Positions 8,329 through 17,519 of a DNA stretch of 64,000 nt are shown here, piece by piece. Each line of letters opens with the position of its first letter. The stretch's first letter is position 1. The notes beneath the pieces are model-generated. The model did no database searches. It was given only the letters and a program-made list of their open reading frames with translations, and was not told the origin of the DNA. Position numbers and translations under genes: made by a program. This DNA is from Planococcus halotolerans (GTDB lineage Bacteria > Bacillota > Bacilli > Bacillales_A > Planococcaceae): assembly GCF_003289955.1 (NCBI RefSeq), contig NZ_QLZR01000002.1, positions 781,357-845,356 of the forward strand, read 5' to 3'.

Positions 8329-9864
8329 ATGCCTGAACATTTATTGAACAAGTGGAAGACCCAGATAAAACCCGAATGGAAAATTGCATTCTTTACTGCA
8401 TTCATCATCGGTTTACTTACCCACATATTCGTTTTCACAAATAGTTTGCCGAACCACGATGGCATAGTAAATACATACAGCCCTCAGGAGAAATTCAGTT
8501 TGGGCAGATTCTTTTTATCTCCCTTCGCCGGCATCAGCTCTTATTTTGACATCCCGGTAGTCATCGGTGTCCTGGCGATTTTTTACCTGTCCCTTATTGC
8601 CGTGATACTCACAGAATTCTTTGAGCTCAGAAAAGCCCTTTCCATTTTCCTTGTGTCCGGCCTGGTCGTCACTTTCCCGACCATCAGCGCCACGTTTTCT
8701 TATATGTTCACAGCTGATGGTTATATGGCAGGATCACTCGTCACCGCACTTGCGCTCTTGGTCACTAAAAAGTATAAGTATGGATTTATTCCTGGAGCCG
8801 TCTTATTTTACATGGGTGTAGGCGTCTATCAGGCGAACTTGCCATTTCTATTGACTCTGGCCACCATCTTCCTTTTAATGGAGGCACTTACGAAAAACGT
8901 TTCCGTAAAAGTATTTTTAATCACCACGGGCCGCTTTATGGCAACTGCCGTCATCGGTATGGGGTTGTACGGAATCACTTTTTACCTTTATAACCGCCTG
9001 TTCGCGGGTGAAATATCAAATTACCAGGGGCTTAATAACATTGGTGAAAGTTCGCAAAGCCTTTCCCTCACAGTCCAGGAATTGATCGACTCGGTAAAGA
9101 CATTTTTCTTCAGGGGCTTTATCACGGATATGCCTGTAAATCTGTTTGAAATACTGAACCTCTTTGTCGTTTTGTTGATCATTGCGGGGGCTGCCCTGAC
9201 TTTTTATCAAAACAAAGTCTATCGCAGCCTTCCCTTTTCCATACTGACGGTGCTGATGTTATTGAGTTTGCCTTTCTCGGCCTACTGTCTATACTTTGTT
9301 TCGGCCGATGTGATTTACCATATGTTAATGGTGCTGTCAGTGCTCAGTTTCTACCTGCTTCCTATTCTGATATATGATAAGTTTTCATTCGCTGCATTTA
9401 CCAATAAAAGCTTTTCGTGGATCACTGTCATCGTTTCCCTGCTCGTCGTATTTAACTTCGCCATTATAGCGAATATCTCATATTATAATCTTCACCTGAA
9501 ATATGAAAGTACCGTTTTCGCTTTGAACCGGGTGATTGACCGAATTGAGCAGGTGAATGGACTTGAGGAAGCAGATAAACTGGCGATATTCGGCAGAAAC
9601 ACACTTGAATCCAATCTCACCGACACAATCATTCCACAAAGCATCCCGAGTATGACCGGATCCAGCGGAAATTATCTTCTTCCGCTTCCATATCATTATT
9701 TCTACATGATGCAAAACCAGTTTGGCGTCAACTACAAAACTGCCAGCCAGGACGAATATGCGCTCATTGCCGCCAGCGACACATTTGAAAGCATGGAACC
9801 TTGGCCAGCCGAAAGTTCTGTTCAGCTGTTCGGAGATATAGTGGTCATCAAATTCAGTGAATAA
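8329..9864 (+). CDS. GtrII-type polytopic glucosyltransferase, paralogue 1
   Basis: 511 residues with about ten hydrophobic segments. The first extracellular loop has PNHDGIVNTYSPQEKFSLGRFF, the acidic-loop signature of the GtrII glucosyltransferase family. These enzymes take a sugar from undecaprenyl phosphate outside the cell and add it to a surface polymer. Residues near the C-terminus (EPWPAESSVQ) are shared with the paralogue at 13065-14609. Start ATG at 8329 follows AAGGAG. The partner genes gtrA, gtrB and gtaB lie convergent to it. Likely acceptor is wall teichoic acid given the neighbouring tag genes, but this is inference. Confidence 0.8.
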   Translation: MPEHLLNKWKTQIKPEWKIAFFTAFIIGLLTHIFVFTNSLPNHDGIVNTYSPQEKFSLGRFFLSPFAGISSYFDIPVVIGVLAIFYLSLIAVILTEFFELRKALSIFLVSGLVVTFPTISATFSYMFTADGYMAGSLVTALALLVTKKYKYGFIPGAVLFYMGVGVYQANLPFLLTLATIFLLMEALTKNVSVKVFLITTGRFMATAVIGMGLYGITFYLYNRLFAGEISNYQGLNNIGESSQSLSLTVQELIDSVKTFFFRGFITDMPVNLFEILNLFVVLLIIAGAALTFYQNKVYRSLPFSILTVLMLLSLPFSAYCLYFVSADVIYHMLMVLSVLSFYLLPILIYDKFSFAAFTNKSFSWITVIVSLLVVFNFAIIANISYYNLHLKYESTVFALNRVIDRIEQVNGLEEADKLAIFGRNTLESNLTDTIIPQSIPSMTGSSGNYLLPLPYHYFYMMQNQFGVNYKTASQDEYALIAASDTFESMEPWPAESSVQLFGDIVVIKFSE

Positions 9865-9867
9865 CTA

Positions 9868-9912
9868 AAATAGCCGCAGCTCTCGATATTCCTTCGAAAG
9901 CCGCGGCTATTT
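9868..9912. terminator. Convergent terminator between GtrII-like gene and gtrA
   Basis: Arms AAATAGCCGC and GCGGCTATTT with a loop of about 25 bases and T runs on both strands. Confidence 0.75.
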
Positions 9913-9936
9913 CTTATTCATTATTCAGCTGCCGGT

Positions 9937-10344
9937 TCAGTTTTTGGCTGACACCGAATTTTTAAAAATAATTTGTTTGCTTACTACATAATTAAAGACA
10001 ATGACTACCCCATTCGCTATGATTTTTGCGAGGAAGTCATCCATCACGACCAATTCCACCAACACTATCATCATGATGAAATCTATGCCTAAAGAAAGTA
10101 TTCTAAAGAAAAAGAAGCTGCTGACTTCATGCAGCAATTCTCTCAAGCCGGAAGTTCGGGACCCAAAAACATATTTCTTATTTGTTACATAAGCAAATAA
10201 TACGGAAACGGCCCAAGCAATCACAGTGGCAATCCGGTAATCCAAAACCCCGGCTTCAGTCAATACGTAATAACTGACAATATTTACTCCGGTCGTTAAA
10301 ATACCCATAATAATATAATTGACTATTTCTCTATTTTTTTTCAT
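9937..10344 (-). CDS. GtrA-family small membrane protein (likely Und-P-sugar flippase)
   Basis: 135 residues with four membrane helices. Sequence such as GILTTGVNIVSYYVLTE, AYVTNKKYVF and the C-terminal VSKQIIFK place it in the GtrA/GtcA family. The family is thought to flip undecaprenyl-phosphate-linked sugar to the outer face. It overlaps the end of gtrB by 14 bp, so the two are co-translated. Confidence 0.85.
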   Translation of the reverse strand: MKKNREIVNYIIMGILTTGVNIVSYYVLTEAGVLDYRIATVIAWAVSVLFAYVTNKKYVFGSRTSGLRELLHEVSSFFFFRILSLGIDFIMMIVLVELVVMDDFLAKIIANGVVIVFNYVVSKQIIFKNSVSAKN

Positions 10345-11380
10345 TCAACTGGTATTCTCTTGTCAATTCTGAAGTTTCTATGGATGACAGGACATAATCC
10401 CGGTTTTCAATTACACGTTCTGAAGATTCCACCGGCGAACTGATAAATTTTCTTTCTCCATTATAATCATTCACGAAATACAATGGCCTGTTTTTCGTTT
10501 CATTGAAAATTCGTCCTAAATATTCGCCGATCACTCCGAGTGAAAGCATTTGAATACCACCCAAAAATAGTATGACGCTCATTGTAGATGGATAACCGGT
10601 AATTTCTTCTCCAAAGAAAATGGTTTTGAAAACAATTACAAGAATATAAAGGAATGCCAGTAATGAGACGATAAACCCGGCGAAAGAAGAAAGGCGCAGC
10701 GGAACAGTTGTAAATGAAGTGATCCCTTCAATTGCCAGATCAAACAACTTCGAATAATTCCACTTAGTAGTGCCAGCAGCACGTGCATCCCGGTCAAACA
10801 TGATTTCCTTTTTGTTGAAGCCTATCCAGCTGAACATCCCTTTTGTATAACGCTGTGTTTCCCGCATTTTCCGCAATGCCTCCACACAACGCTTATCAAG
10901 CAGGCGGAAATCCCCCGTATCTTCTTCAATATCAATATGAGAGACCTTCTGAAGTATCTGGTAAAACTTTTTGGAAGTCCATTTCTTAAACCAGGTCTCT
11001 CCCGTTCTGGAATTTCTTTTCGCAAAGACATCGTCATATCCCTGTTCCCACAAGTCAATCATCAAGGGGATAAGTTCCGGCGGGTCTTGGAGATCAGCGT
11101 CCAGAATGATAAGAGCATCCCCTCTTGCATGGTCGAAACCTGCGAGCATAGCCGTCTCTTTACCGAAATTCCGGGATAGATCGACATAGGATATTCTGGG
11201 ATCCATTTCTCTCAATCCTTTTAAAATTGGCAATGTCCGGTCTTGGCTTCCATCATTTACAAAAAGCATTTCAAATTCGTAACCAACAAGCTCACTCAAC
11301 ACGTCCGTCAGACGCGAATGTAATTGGTGCAAAACTTCTTCTTCGTTATATGCAGGTATCATTATAGTAATTAGTTTCAC
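10331..11380 (-). CDS. Undecaprenyl-phosphate glycosyltransferase (GtrB/CsbB type)
   Basis: About 349 residues. The GT2 domain shows TIMIPAYNEEEVL at the start, FVNDGSQD and DADLQDPPEL; two C-terminal membrane helices lie near 230-300 (TVPLRLSSFAGFIVSLL and MSVILFLGGIQMLSLGVIGEYLG). It transfers glucose from UDP-glucose to undecaprenyl phosphate. I place the start at GTG 11380: AGAGAGG lies 5-7 bases upstream and family members begin at this point, although the frame stays open to 11479. It works with GtrA (overlapping) and gtaB upstream. Confidence 0.85.
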   Translation of the reverse strand: MKLITIMIPAYNEEEVLHQLHSRLTDVLSELVGYEFEMLFVNDGSQDRTLPILKGLREMDPRISYVDLSRNFGKETAMLAGFDHARGDALIILDADLQDPPELIPLMIDLWEQGYDDVFAKRNSRTGETWFKKWTSKKFYQILQKVSHIDIEEDTGDFRLLDKRCVEALRKMRETQRYTKGMFSWIGFNKKEIMFDRDARAAGTTKWNYSKLFDLAIEGITSFTTVPLRLSSFAGFIVSLLAFLYILVIVFKTIFFGEEITGYPSTMSVILFLGGIQMLSLGVIGEYLGRIFNETKNRPLYFVNDYNGERKFISSPVESSERVIENRDYVLSSIETSELTREYQLNEKK

Positions 11381-11456
11381 AAGAATCCTCTCTTCCATTG
11401 CCTTTACGCCAATCAAGCTTTGGCCTAGAAGCATTAATCCGGAAGCCGCTGTTTTA

Positions 11457-11483
11457 TCAGAATGGAAGCTTGATTCCATCCAT
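11457..11483 (-). other. Possible 8-codon leader peptide upstream of gtrB
   Basis: A perfect GGAGG with six-base spacing precedes ATG at 11483, giving MDGIKLPF then TGA. The gtrB start (GTG 11380) is 76 bases further on. The strong ribosome site here contrasts with the weak GTG start of gtrB. This may be a leader, or an old start made useless by a frame change. Confidence 0.3.
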
Positions 11484-11629
11484 AACTAACCTCCGGTGTG
11501 CTGCAAAGATACAATAATATCATCATTACCATTAATCATACTATCATAAATTTATGTATTTAATTACATTTTTTTGACAACATTTTGAGAAAAATCAAAT
11601 ATTAGCCATCATCAGCGCTTAATCCTTGA

Positions 11630-12514
11630 TTACAACCGACGGCTTTCGTAAGCCGCTTTCAACTTTTGCTCGAATAATTCCAGTAACTGATCCCGCAATT
11701 CCGGACGCTTTAATGCAAATTCAATCGTTGTTTCAATAAACCCAAACTTCTCTCCCACGTCGAAACGCCGGCCATCAAATTCATAACCGTAAACTCCCTG
11801 GATTTCGTTCAACTTTTGAATAGCATCCGTCAACTGAATTTCTCCACCTGCTCCTACTGTATGCTCACCCAAAATATCGAAAATTTCAGGATTCAGAATA
11901 TAGCGGCCCATGATTGCATAATTCGAAGGAGCTGTCCCTTTGGCAGGCTTTTCGACGAATTTATTGACTTCCATCAATTTGCCGTCTCGGGACACGGGAT
12001 CGATAATTCCATATCGCTGTGTATCCTCGTCAGACACTTGTTTAACGCCTATAATGCTGTTGCCGATTTTTTCATACTGTCCCATCAATTGAGCTAAGCA
12101 GGGTTCCGGATTCTCCACAATGTCATCGCCCAATAAAACAGCAAACGGTTCGTTTCCTATAAACTTTCTGGCCGACCAAATGGCATGCCCCAGTCCGAGC
12201 GGCTGCTTTTGCCGAATATAATGGATTTCCACTTTAGAAGTGCTCATAATCGAGTCGAGCATATCCATTTTGCCTTTTTTCAACAAGGCATCTTCAAGTT
12301 CATACACATGGTCAAAATGATCCTCAATCGCTCTTTTCCCTTTTCCTGTCACAATAATGATATCTTCAATCCCCGAAGCAATCGCTTCTTCAACAATGTA
12401 TTGGATAGTCGGTTTGTCGACTATCGGCAACATTTCCTTTGGCATGGCTTTTGTTGCCGGAAGGAAACGGGTCCCTAAGCCGGCAGCCGGTATAATCGCT
12501 TTTTTAACTTGCAT
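11630..12514 (-). CDS. gtaB: UTP-glucose-1-phosphate uridylyltransferase GtaB
   Basis: 294 residues, normal GtaB/GalU length. The nucleotide-binding N-terminus is [25 protein letters not shown] split by the usual glycine loop; [13 protein letters not shown] and the C-terminal [15 protein letters not shown] motif ([15 protein letters not shown]) are also present. It makes UDP-glucose, the donor used by GtrB and for teichoic acid glucosylation. AAGGTG lies just before the ATG. About 115 bp and no visible terminator separate it from gtrB. Confidence 0.95.
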   Translation of the reverse strand: MQVKKAIIPAAGLGTRFLPATKAMPKEMLPIVDKPTIQYIVEEAIASGIEDIIIVTGKGKRAIEDHFDHVYELEDALLKKGKMDMLDSIMSTSKVEIHYIRQKQPLGLGHAIWSARKFIGNEPFAVLLGDDIVENPEPCLAQLMGQYEKIGNSIIGVKQVSDEDTQRYGIIDPVSRDGKLMEVNKFVEKPAKGTAPSNYAIMGRYILNPEIFDILGEHTVGAGGEIQLTDAIQKLNEIQGVYGYEFDGRRFDVGEKFGFIETTIEFALKRPELRDQLLELFEQKLKAAYESRRL

Positions 12515-12810
12515 AAAATCACCTTTTCATCGCACTTTTTTGAAGTTCAATTCTTTATTAAAAACAATTGATAAACCTTTAATACTAAATACTGCATTTT
12601 TATATTAAAAAGTATAACACAACTGTACACCTTACTACATGCTGCTGTTAGCCAGGCAGTAATGCAACAGTATCCTTTTATCTAATTCCACAGCTGCCCA
12701 TTGCCGGCATTTGCACGATTTACTGAAAGAAAAAGTTTGATGTTTTCTTCTAATTCAGTACAGTGATAAAGCTGAATTAATCACTTGAAACGTTTCGCAG
12801 GAGGACATCC

Positions 12811-13012
12811 ATGAATTTTTCCCAGCTCTTTTCAGGCTCCTACGGCCTGGTAACTGCTTTTGTATTTTGGTACCCGTTTATTATGGCGCTTTTTTGGATG
12901 GCCGGATCGATTTTTTTTATCCGCACAAAAGAGCCGAAAAACGATACATTGAATTTTGATGAAGTCAATTGACCGATGATCAGCATATTGGTCCCTTGCT
13001 TTAACGAAGAAT
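12811..13012 (+). pseudogene. 5' fragment of a pgaC/icaA-type poly-N-acetylglucosamine synthase (copy 1)
   Basis: A good ribosome site (GCAGGAGGACATCC) and ATG begin a 53-codon frame with one membrane helix, ending at TGA (12970-12972). Beyond the stop the frame continues as PMISILVPCFNEE, the start of a GT2 domain, and then homology to copy 2 (15852 onward) ends near 13012. In copy 2 the stop codon is TGG, so this is a nonsense change in an already truncated copy. It keeps the N-terminal helix that copy 2 has lost. Confidence 0.8.
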
Positions 13013-13064
13013 ATGCCTTGCGAGGTTTCCGGATACGGCTATTCGGCTATGCCATGCTCATCAA

Positions 13065-14609
13065 TTACTCTTCCAATTTAATAATCAGCACACCGTCGCT
13101 CATCTGGACGGACGACTCAGCCGGCCACGCTTCCATTTCTTCATAGGCAGCGCTTTGGACGATTTCCTGGAGATCCTCTTCATCGAGGATAAATTCATAA
13201 GGGACGCCAAAAAAATTGTCCATCATTGACTGGAAATGCCGTGCATCCTGCAACATGATTCTTTGCAGCGGGCCTGTAAGCGGCGGAATTTTCTGGCTGA
13301 CGAGAGTTGAGATTTCCGATTCAATAGGGACGCTGCCGTAAACTGCAATCGGCGTATCTTCATCGAACCCTTCTGTCTGCTCCACCCGGTCAAGAATTCG
13401 CAGCGCCAGTGCTTGCGATTTCTCGAATTTCAGTTCCATATTCAAATATGAGATATTGGCGATAATGGCAAAATTGAAAATGATGACGGCAAAGAGGAGT
13501 ACAGTACTCCAGGAAGTGACTTTTAATAATATTGAAGGAACTTTTAATTTGTCGTAAATCACCACCGGCAACAGATAAAATCCAATCACCGCTAAAATCA
13601 TCAGAAAATGATACCAGATATCAGGCGAGATAAAAAAGAGACTGTACGCCGAGAATGGAAGACTGAACAACAATACCATCACAACGGCCAGCTTCCAGCC
13701 GCTTTCGTAAATCCGTTTTTCGACCACCGCTGCCACGATTGCCAGTACAATTAAAATGAACAAAAGAACATTCAGCACTTCAAACAGATTCGTTGGCACA
13801 TCCGCCGGAATGCCCCTGAAGAAATACTCGACCATTCCTTCCTTTATCAGCGGGATAATTTCGAGAACACCGGCTGAACTGCTGCCGACTTCATCCACGC
13901 CTTGGTACTCCAGCAATTCCCCTGAGAAAACATCCGTATAGAGCTTGAATGTCAGATAATACAGTCCCATGCCAATTAAAGACAATAACCCGAAACGGGC
14001 AATATAACTTATAACTTTTCTCGAATTTATGCCGTAAGACAGAATTTCATTGATCAGAAACACTGTAGCCGCAGTCAGCAAGAATGGAAAATTGGCCTGG
14101 TAGACACTGACGCCCATGTACAGCAAGAATGCGCCCGGCAGAAACCCGTATTTGTATTTCGAAGCAACCAGCAGTGCCAGCACCGTCACAAACGAAGCCG
14201 CCATATAGCCGTCAGCTGTGAATGTGTACGACAGTGTGGCAGTAATCACCGGAAAAGTGGTGAGCAGTCCGGCTGTCAGAATGATAGATAGTGTCTTTTG
14301 CAACCGAAAAAGTTCCGTCAGCGCGACTGCAGTCAACGCCAAGAAGAAAACAGACAGCATACCGTTGAGCCAGGGCAGATCAAAATAAGAGCCGATTCCA
14401 CTGAATGGTGTCAGGAAAAAACGTCCCATCTGAAATCCCTGTTGCGGGGTATAAATGCTGAGGATGCCATCGTGATGCGGCATGTAATTTGTGAAAATAT
14501 ACAGATGCGTCAGCAACCCGAAAATCGCCGCTGCTAAAAAAGCCGTTTTCCACTCCTGTTTTATCTTCTTCAACCATTTCCTGATCAATTCTTCCAGCAT
14601 TCCAATCAC
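13065..14609 (-). CDS. GtrII-type polytopic glucosyltransferase, paralogue 2
   Basis: 514 residues, same architecture as the protein at 8329-9864 and clearly paralogous: PHHDGILSIYTPQQGFQMGRFF in the first loop, FTADGYMAAS, and the shared C-terminal EAWPAESSVQ. The start may be ATG 14609 (MIGMLEEL) or the internal ATG 14600. Two terminal transferases beside one gtrA-gtrB pair suggest two acceptors, two linkages or redundancy. It sits between the two pgaC fragments, suggesting that rearrangement moved it there. Confidence 0.8.
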   Translation of the reverse strand: MIGMLEELIRKWLKKIKQEWKTAFLAAAIFGLLTHLYIFTNYMPHHDGILSIYTPQQGFQMGRFFLTPFSGIGSYFDLPWLNGMLSVFFLALTAVALTELFRLQKTLSIILTAGLLTTFPVITATLSYTFTADGYMAASFVTVLALLVASKYKYGFLPGAFLLYMGVSVYQANFPFLLTAATVFLINEILSYGINSRKVISYIARFGLLSLIGMGLYYLTFKLYTDVFSGELLEYQGVDEVGSSSAGVLEIIPLIKEGMVEYFFRGIPADVPTNLFEVLNVLLFILIVLAIVAAVVEKRIYESGWKLAVVMVLLFSLPFSAYSLFFISPDIWYHFLMILAVIGFYLLPVVIYDKLKVPSILLKVTSWSTVLLFAVIIFNFAIIANISYLNMELKFEKSQALALRILDRVEQTEGFDEDTPIAVYGSVPIESEISTLVSQKIPPLTGPLQRIMLQDARHFQSMMDNFFGVPYEFILDEEDLQEIVQSAAYEEMEAWPAESSVQMSDGVLIIKLEE

Positions 14610-14771
14610 CTTCTTGCAGCCAGTTTTTAAAAGATTTTAAACAGTATAGCAACAATGGAACGAAATGTCTGATAATTCATCGTGTATTAAGCTACAATCA
14701 CTTGGATGACCAGGGCTGTTCATTTTTATTTATAGTCTTACAATTCAGGTACCTTTCTGTCGCCAATAAAC

Positions 14772-14805
14772 ATACAAATTTATACAAATTTTTTTGTGTT
14801 ATACT
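14772..14805 (+). promoter_or_regulatory. Promoter with 10-bp direct repeats upstream of the orphan regulator
   Basis: Two tandem copies of ATACAAATTT (14772-14791) precede a -10 candidate TATACT at 14800-14805. The 10-bp period places both copies on the same DNA face, the spacing expected for a regulator dimer. No good -35 is seen, which fits an activated promoter. Confidence 0.4.
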
Positions 14806-14863
14806 TATATTGGTAATCATATAATTTCAGTCAATAGACCATTAAAAGGAGAACCACTTACAA

Positions 14864-15559
14864 ATGAATTCAAATTATGTTCGACAAATCGATGTATTAG
14901 TCATTGAACCGCATCCTCTTTTTCGCGAAGGTCTGAAGCGTGTCCTGGAAACAGATTCCAGGATACATATAGCAGCTGAAGGGGAAAATGGAGAACAACT
15001 TCTTCCTTTATATAAGGAACATCAGCCTGATGTTGTTATAACCGAGTTAAATCTTCCAGGAAAAAATGGAATCGAAGCAGTACGGGAACTTATTCAGCAC
15101 TTTCCGCAGTCAGTCGTACTAATTTTCACAGTTTTGGATGACTTCCACTATGTCTCCCAGACTATTCAAGCGGGAGCTTCCGGCTATCTATTGAAAGCAA
15201 TGGATTCCGCTTCCATTGCCGATGCCATAAAAACGGTCATCAATGGAGGGATTTATCTCCATCCGAAAATCACGAAGGAGTTTTTGACTGAGTTCAACAG
15301 GCTTGCCCTCGATGAAAATGTAGGCGCTTTCATTCAAACAGAAATCAAAATGCCATATCATCTTCTCACGGCCCGTGAAGCTGAAGTTCTGCAACTCCTG
15401 GCAGATGGCTGCAGCAATAAAGCTTTGAGCGAAGCTTTGGATATCAGCATAAAGACGGTCAAGAACCATGTTTCCACCATCTTAAGGAAAATGGGCCTGA
15501 AAGATCGCACACAGGTTGTCGTCCAAGCTTTAAAAAACGGCTGGGTGGAACTTCGCTGA
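14864..15559 (+). CDS. Orphan NarL/FixJ-type regulator with a Glu-substituted receiver
   Basis: 231 residues: receiver domain (about 8-125) and LuxR-type helix-turn-helix (about 168-228, with LTAREAEVLQLLADG and SIKTVKNHVSTILRKM). The receiver looks DegU-like but the acidic pair is IEPH (Glu15-Pro16) instead of DD, and the phospho-acceptor position reads ITELNLPG, Glu61 instead of Asp. Thr89 and Lys111 are kept. Glu at this site often mimics phosphorylation, so the protein may be active without a kinase; no histidine kinase gene is nearby. ATG follows AAAGGAGAACCACTTACAA. It is flanked by pgaC fragments and may have regulated that locus. Confidence 0.85.
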   Translation: MNSNYVRQIDVLVIEPHPLFREGLKRVLETDSRIHIAAEGENGEQLLPLYKEHQPDVVITELNLPGKNGIEAVRELIQHFPQSVVLIFTVLDDFHYVSQTIQAGASGYLLKAMDSASIADAIKTVINGGIYLHPKITKEFLTEFNRLALDENVGAFIQTEIKMPYHLLTAREAEVLQLLADGCSNKALSEALDISIKTVKNHVSTILRKMGLKDRTQVVVQALKNGWVELR

Positions 15560-15851
15560 CAAATTTTTAAAAGGAAGTTCCCGTTTACTAACGGCGCATA
15601 ACTATTATTCCATAACTTGTCATACATACTGTTTTTGCAGGATATACATGTTTTGTCCTCTTCCGATCAAAAACTCTTCTATGCTAGCTGGACCCGGGTA
15701 GAAGAGCAGTCCCAAACGCCCTGATAACCCTCTCTATTCAAGATCTCATATTATTTATAAAACTTATCAAATTTTTAATGATACTTCCATAACTTTTCGA
15801 GTATAGTAATAGAGATAAAACTATACGTGAAACGTTTACAGGAGGACATCC

Positions 15852-17039
15852 ATGAATTTTTTTGGATGGCCGGATCGATTCTTTTTATCCGCACAAAAGA
15901 GCAGAAAAACGATACATTGAATTTTGAGGAAATCGACTGGCCGATGATCAGCATATTGGTTCCCTGCTATAACGAAGAAGAAACGATTGAAGAAACTGTC
16001 CGAAACCTTACGGGACTGTCATATCCTAAAAAAAGAAATCATTTTGATCAATGACGGATCGACAGACCGGACGAGTGAACTGATAAAGAAATTATCAGAG
16101 CGGCACCCAAGTGTAAGAGCCATTCAATTGATGGAAAACCGCGGCAAAGCGAATGCCCTGCAAGTCGGCTTATTCGCGTCCCGCTCCGAATATCTCGTCT
16201 GCGTCGAATCGGATGCCCTGTTATCCGATACTGCCCCTTATTATCTGATCAATCATTTCTTTAAATGCGGTGAAAGGCTCAGAGCTGTTACCGGCAATCC
16301 GGCGATCTGCAACCGCAACAACCTGCTCAGCCGAATGCAATTGGACGAATACGCCTCCATTATCGGCGCGATCAAACGGACGCAGCGTCTGCTCGGGAAA
16401 GTAATGACCGTCTCCGGAGTCGTTGTGGCATTCCGGAAAAAAGCGTTAGTCGACGTCGGCCTATGGGACCGCGATATGATTACGGAAGATATTGCCGTCA
16501 GCTGGAAACTTCAGAAAAAATTCTGGGATGTCCGCTATGAACCACGCGCCATTTGCTGGATGCTCGTACCCGAAACCCTGTCCGGCATATGGAAACAGCC
16601 TGTACGCTGGGCTCAAGGCGGACAGGAAGTCATTATACGCCATTGGCGCGTCCTGTTCACCTGGAAGCAACGAAGAATCTGGCTGATCTACCTTGAACAA
16701 TGGATCAGCATCATTTGGGCGTTCTGCTGGCTATTCGTCACTTTGCTGCTGCTGTTTACCGCTGAAACATTTCAACAGATGCTCATCTGGTTCACCATCA
16801 CTTCGTTTGCACTGGTATTCATCAGTCTGATCCAGTTATTTGTCGCGCTGCTGATCGATTCCCGCTACAACCCTGTACTAAAATACTATTTCTGGGCAGC
16901 CTGGTATCCGGCCATTTACTGGATGGTTAACACAGCTGTCGTCATGGCAGCCGTTCCGCGCGCCATCTCATCCCGTCTGAAAGGAGGTTATGCAGTATGG
17001 CACAGCCCAGACCGCGGCATGAAGAAGAAAACTTCCTGA
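15852..17039 (+). pseudogene. Damaged pgaC/icaA-type poly-beta-1,6-N-acetylglucosamine synthase (copy 2)
   Basis: The original ATG (15852) with GGAGGACATCC is kept, but about 73 bp present in copy 1 are missing between two T-runs, removing the first helix and shifting the frame. A second lesion is a seven-A tract at 16028-16034: one extra A puts the upstream frame (to YPKKRNHFDQ) out of register with the downstream one (KEIILINDGSTDRT). The rest (15987-17039) is an intact GT2 synthase body: DGSTD, ESDALL, TEDIAVSWKLQK, the QPVRWAQGG motif (family Q/RxxRW) and C-terminal helices. It overlaps pgaD. It should not make a full protein unless slippage restores the frame and another start is used. 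Confidence 0.85.
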
Positions 17040-17455
17040 TCGTCGGCAACCGCTCCTGGTTCCACGCCTGCATCGACCTTCTGTTCACCTTGTTTTTCTG
17101 GGGCTACAGCCTGCTTGTCGTCATCTTTTTCCTGTCGGCAACGTTCGGGTTCGATAACAGCCTGACACGAATCGTCAATGCATCCTTCAATACAATCAAC
17201 AGTGATATCCGTAATCTGGTGATTCTTGGGCTCGCCATCTTCATTGTCTTTTACGTCATCCTCTCTATGAACCGGCTGTACAATAAAAAAAGGTTCGGCA
17301 ACTTAAAACGTCGTAGCTACCCCGCTGCCGTCAGCATATCCGAACTGGAGGCTTTAGGATTAATGGACAATGAAACCATCGCGCAGCTTCAACGTGAAGA
17401 TTATGTGGTTTTTGAGAAAAATCCGATCATTCCATTGAGCAGTGAAAAACAATGA
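16997..17455 (+). CDS. pgaD: PgaD-like polysaccharide synthase subunit
   Basis: 152 residues with two membrane helices (about 28-52 and 75-95) and a cytoplasmic tail, size and layout of PgaD, the accessory subunit that activates the PgaC synthase in the membrane. AAAGGAGGTTATGCAGT precedes the ATG, inside the 3' end of pgaC (43-bp overlap). The gene is intact although its partner is broken, so the pgaC damage may be recent. Confidence 0.7.
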   Translation: MAQPRPRHEEENFLIVGNRSWFHACIDLLFTLFFWGYSLLVVIFFLSATFGFDNSLTRIVNASFNTINSDIRNLVILGLAIFIVFYVILSMNRLYNKKRFGNLKRRSYPAAVSISELEALGLMDNETIAQLQREDYVVFEKNPIIPLSSEKQ

Positions 17456-17473
17456 TGAATAAAATTTCATTAC

Positions 17474-17511
17474 AAAAGCCGCATCCAAATTACCCGGATG
17501 CGGCCATTTTT
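17474..17511. terminator. Convergent terminator between pgaD and the BCCT gene
   Basis: GCCGCATCC and GGATGCGGC arms with A and T runs outside. Confidence 0.85.
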
Positions 17512-17519
17512 ATCTTCTG

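Noticed and set aside
15671..15706. CTCTTCTA / TAGAAGAG inverted repeat after the orphan regulator
   Set aside because: Only 8-bp arms, no T run; may be chance.
15827..15854. CcpA cre site at TGAAACGTTTACA upstream of pgaC
   Set aside because: It is one base short of the cre consensus and overlaps the ribosome site; not strong enough to list.
16028..16034. Programmed -1 ribosomal frameshifting at AAAAAAAG in pgaC
   Set aside because: A -1 shift would not enter the correct frame; a +1 shift or loss of one A is needed. Slippage or mutation is the better reading.
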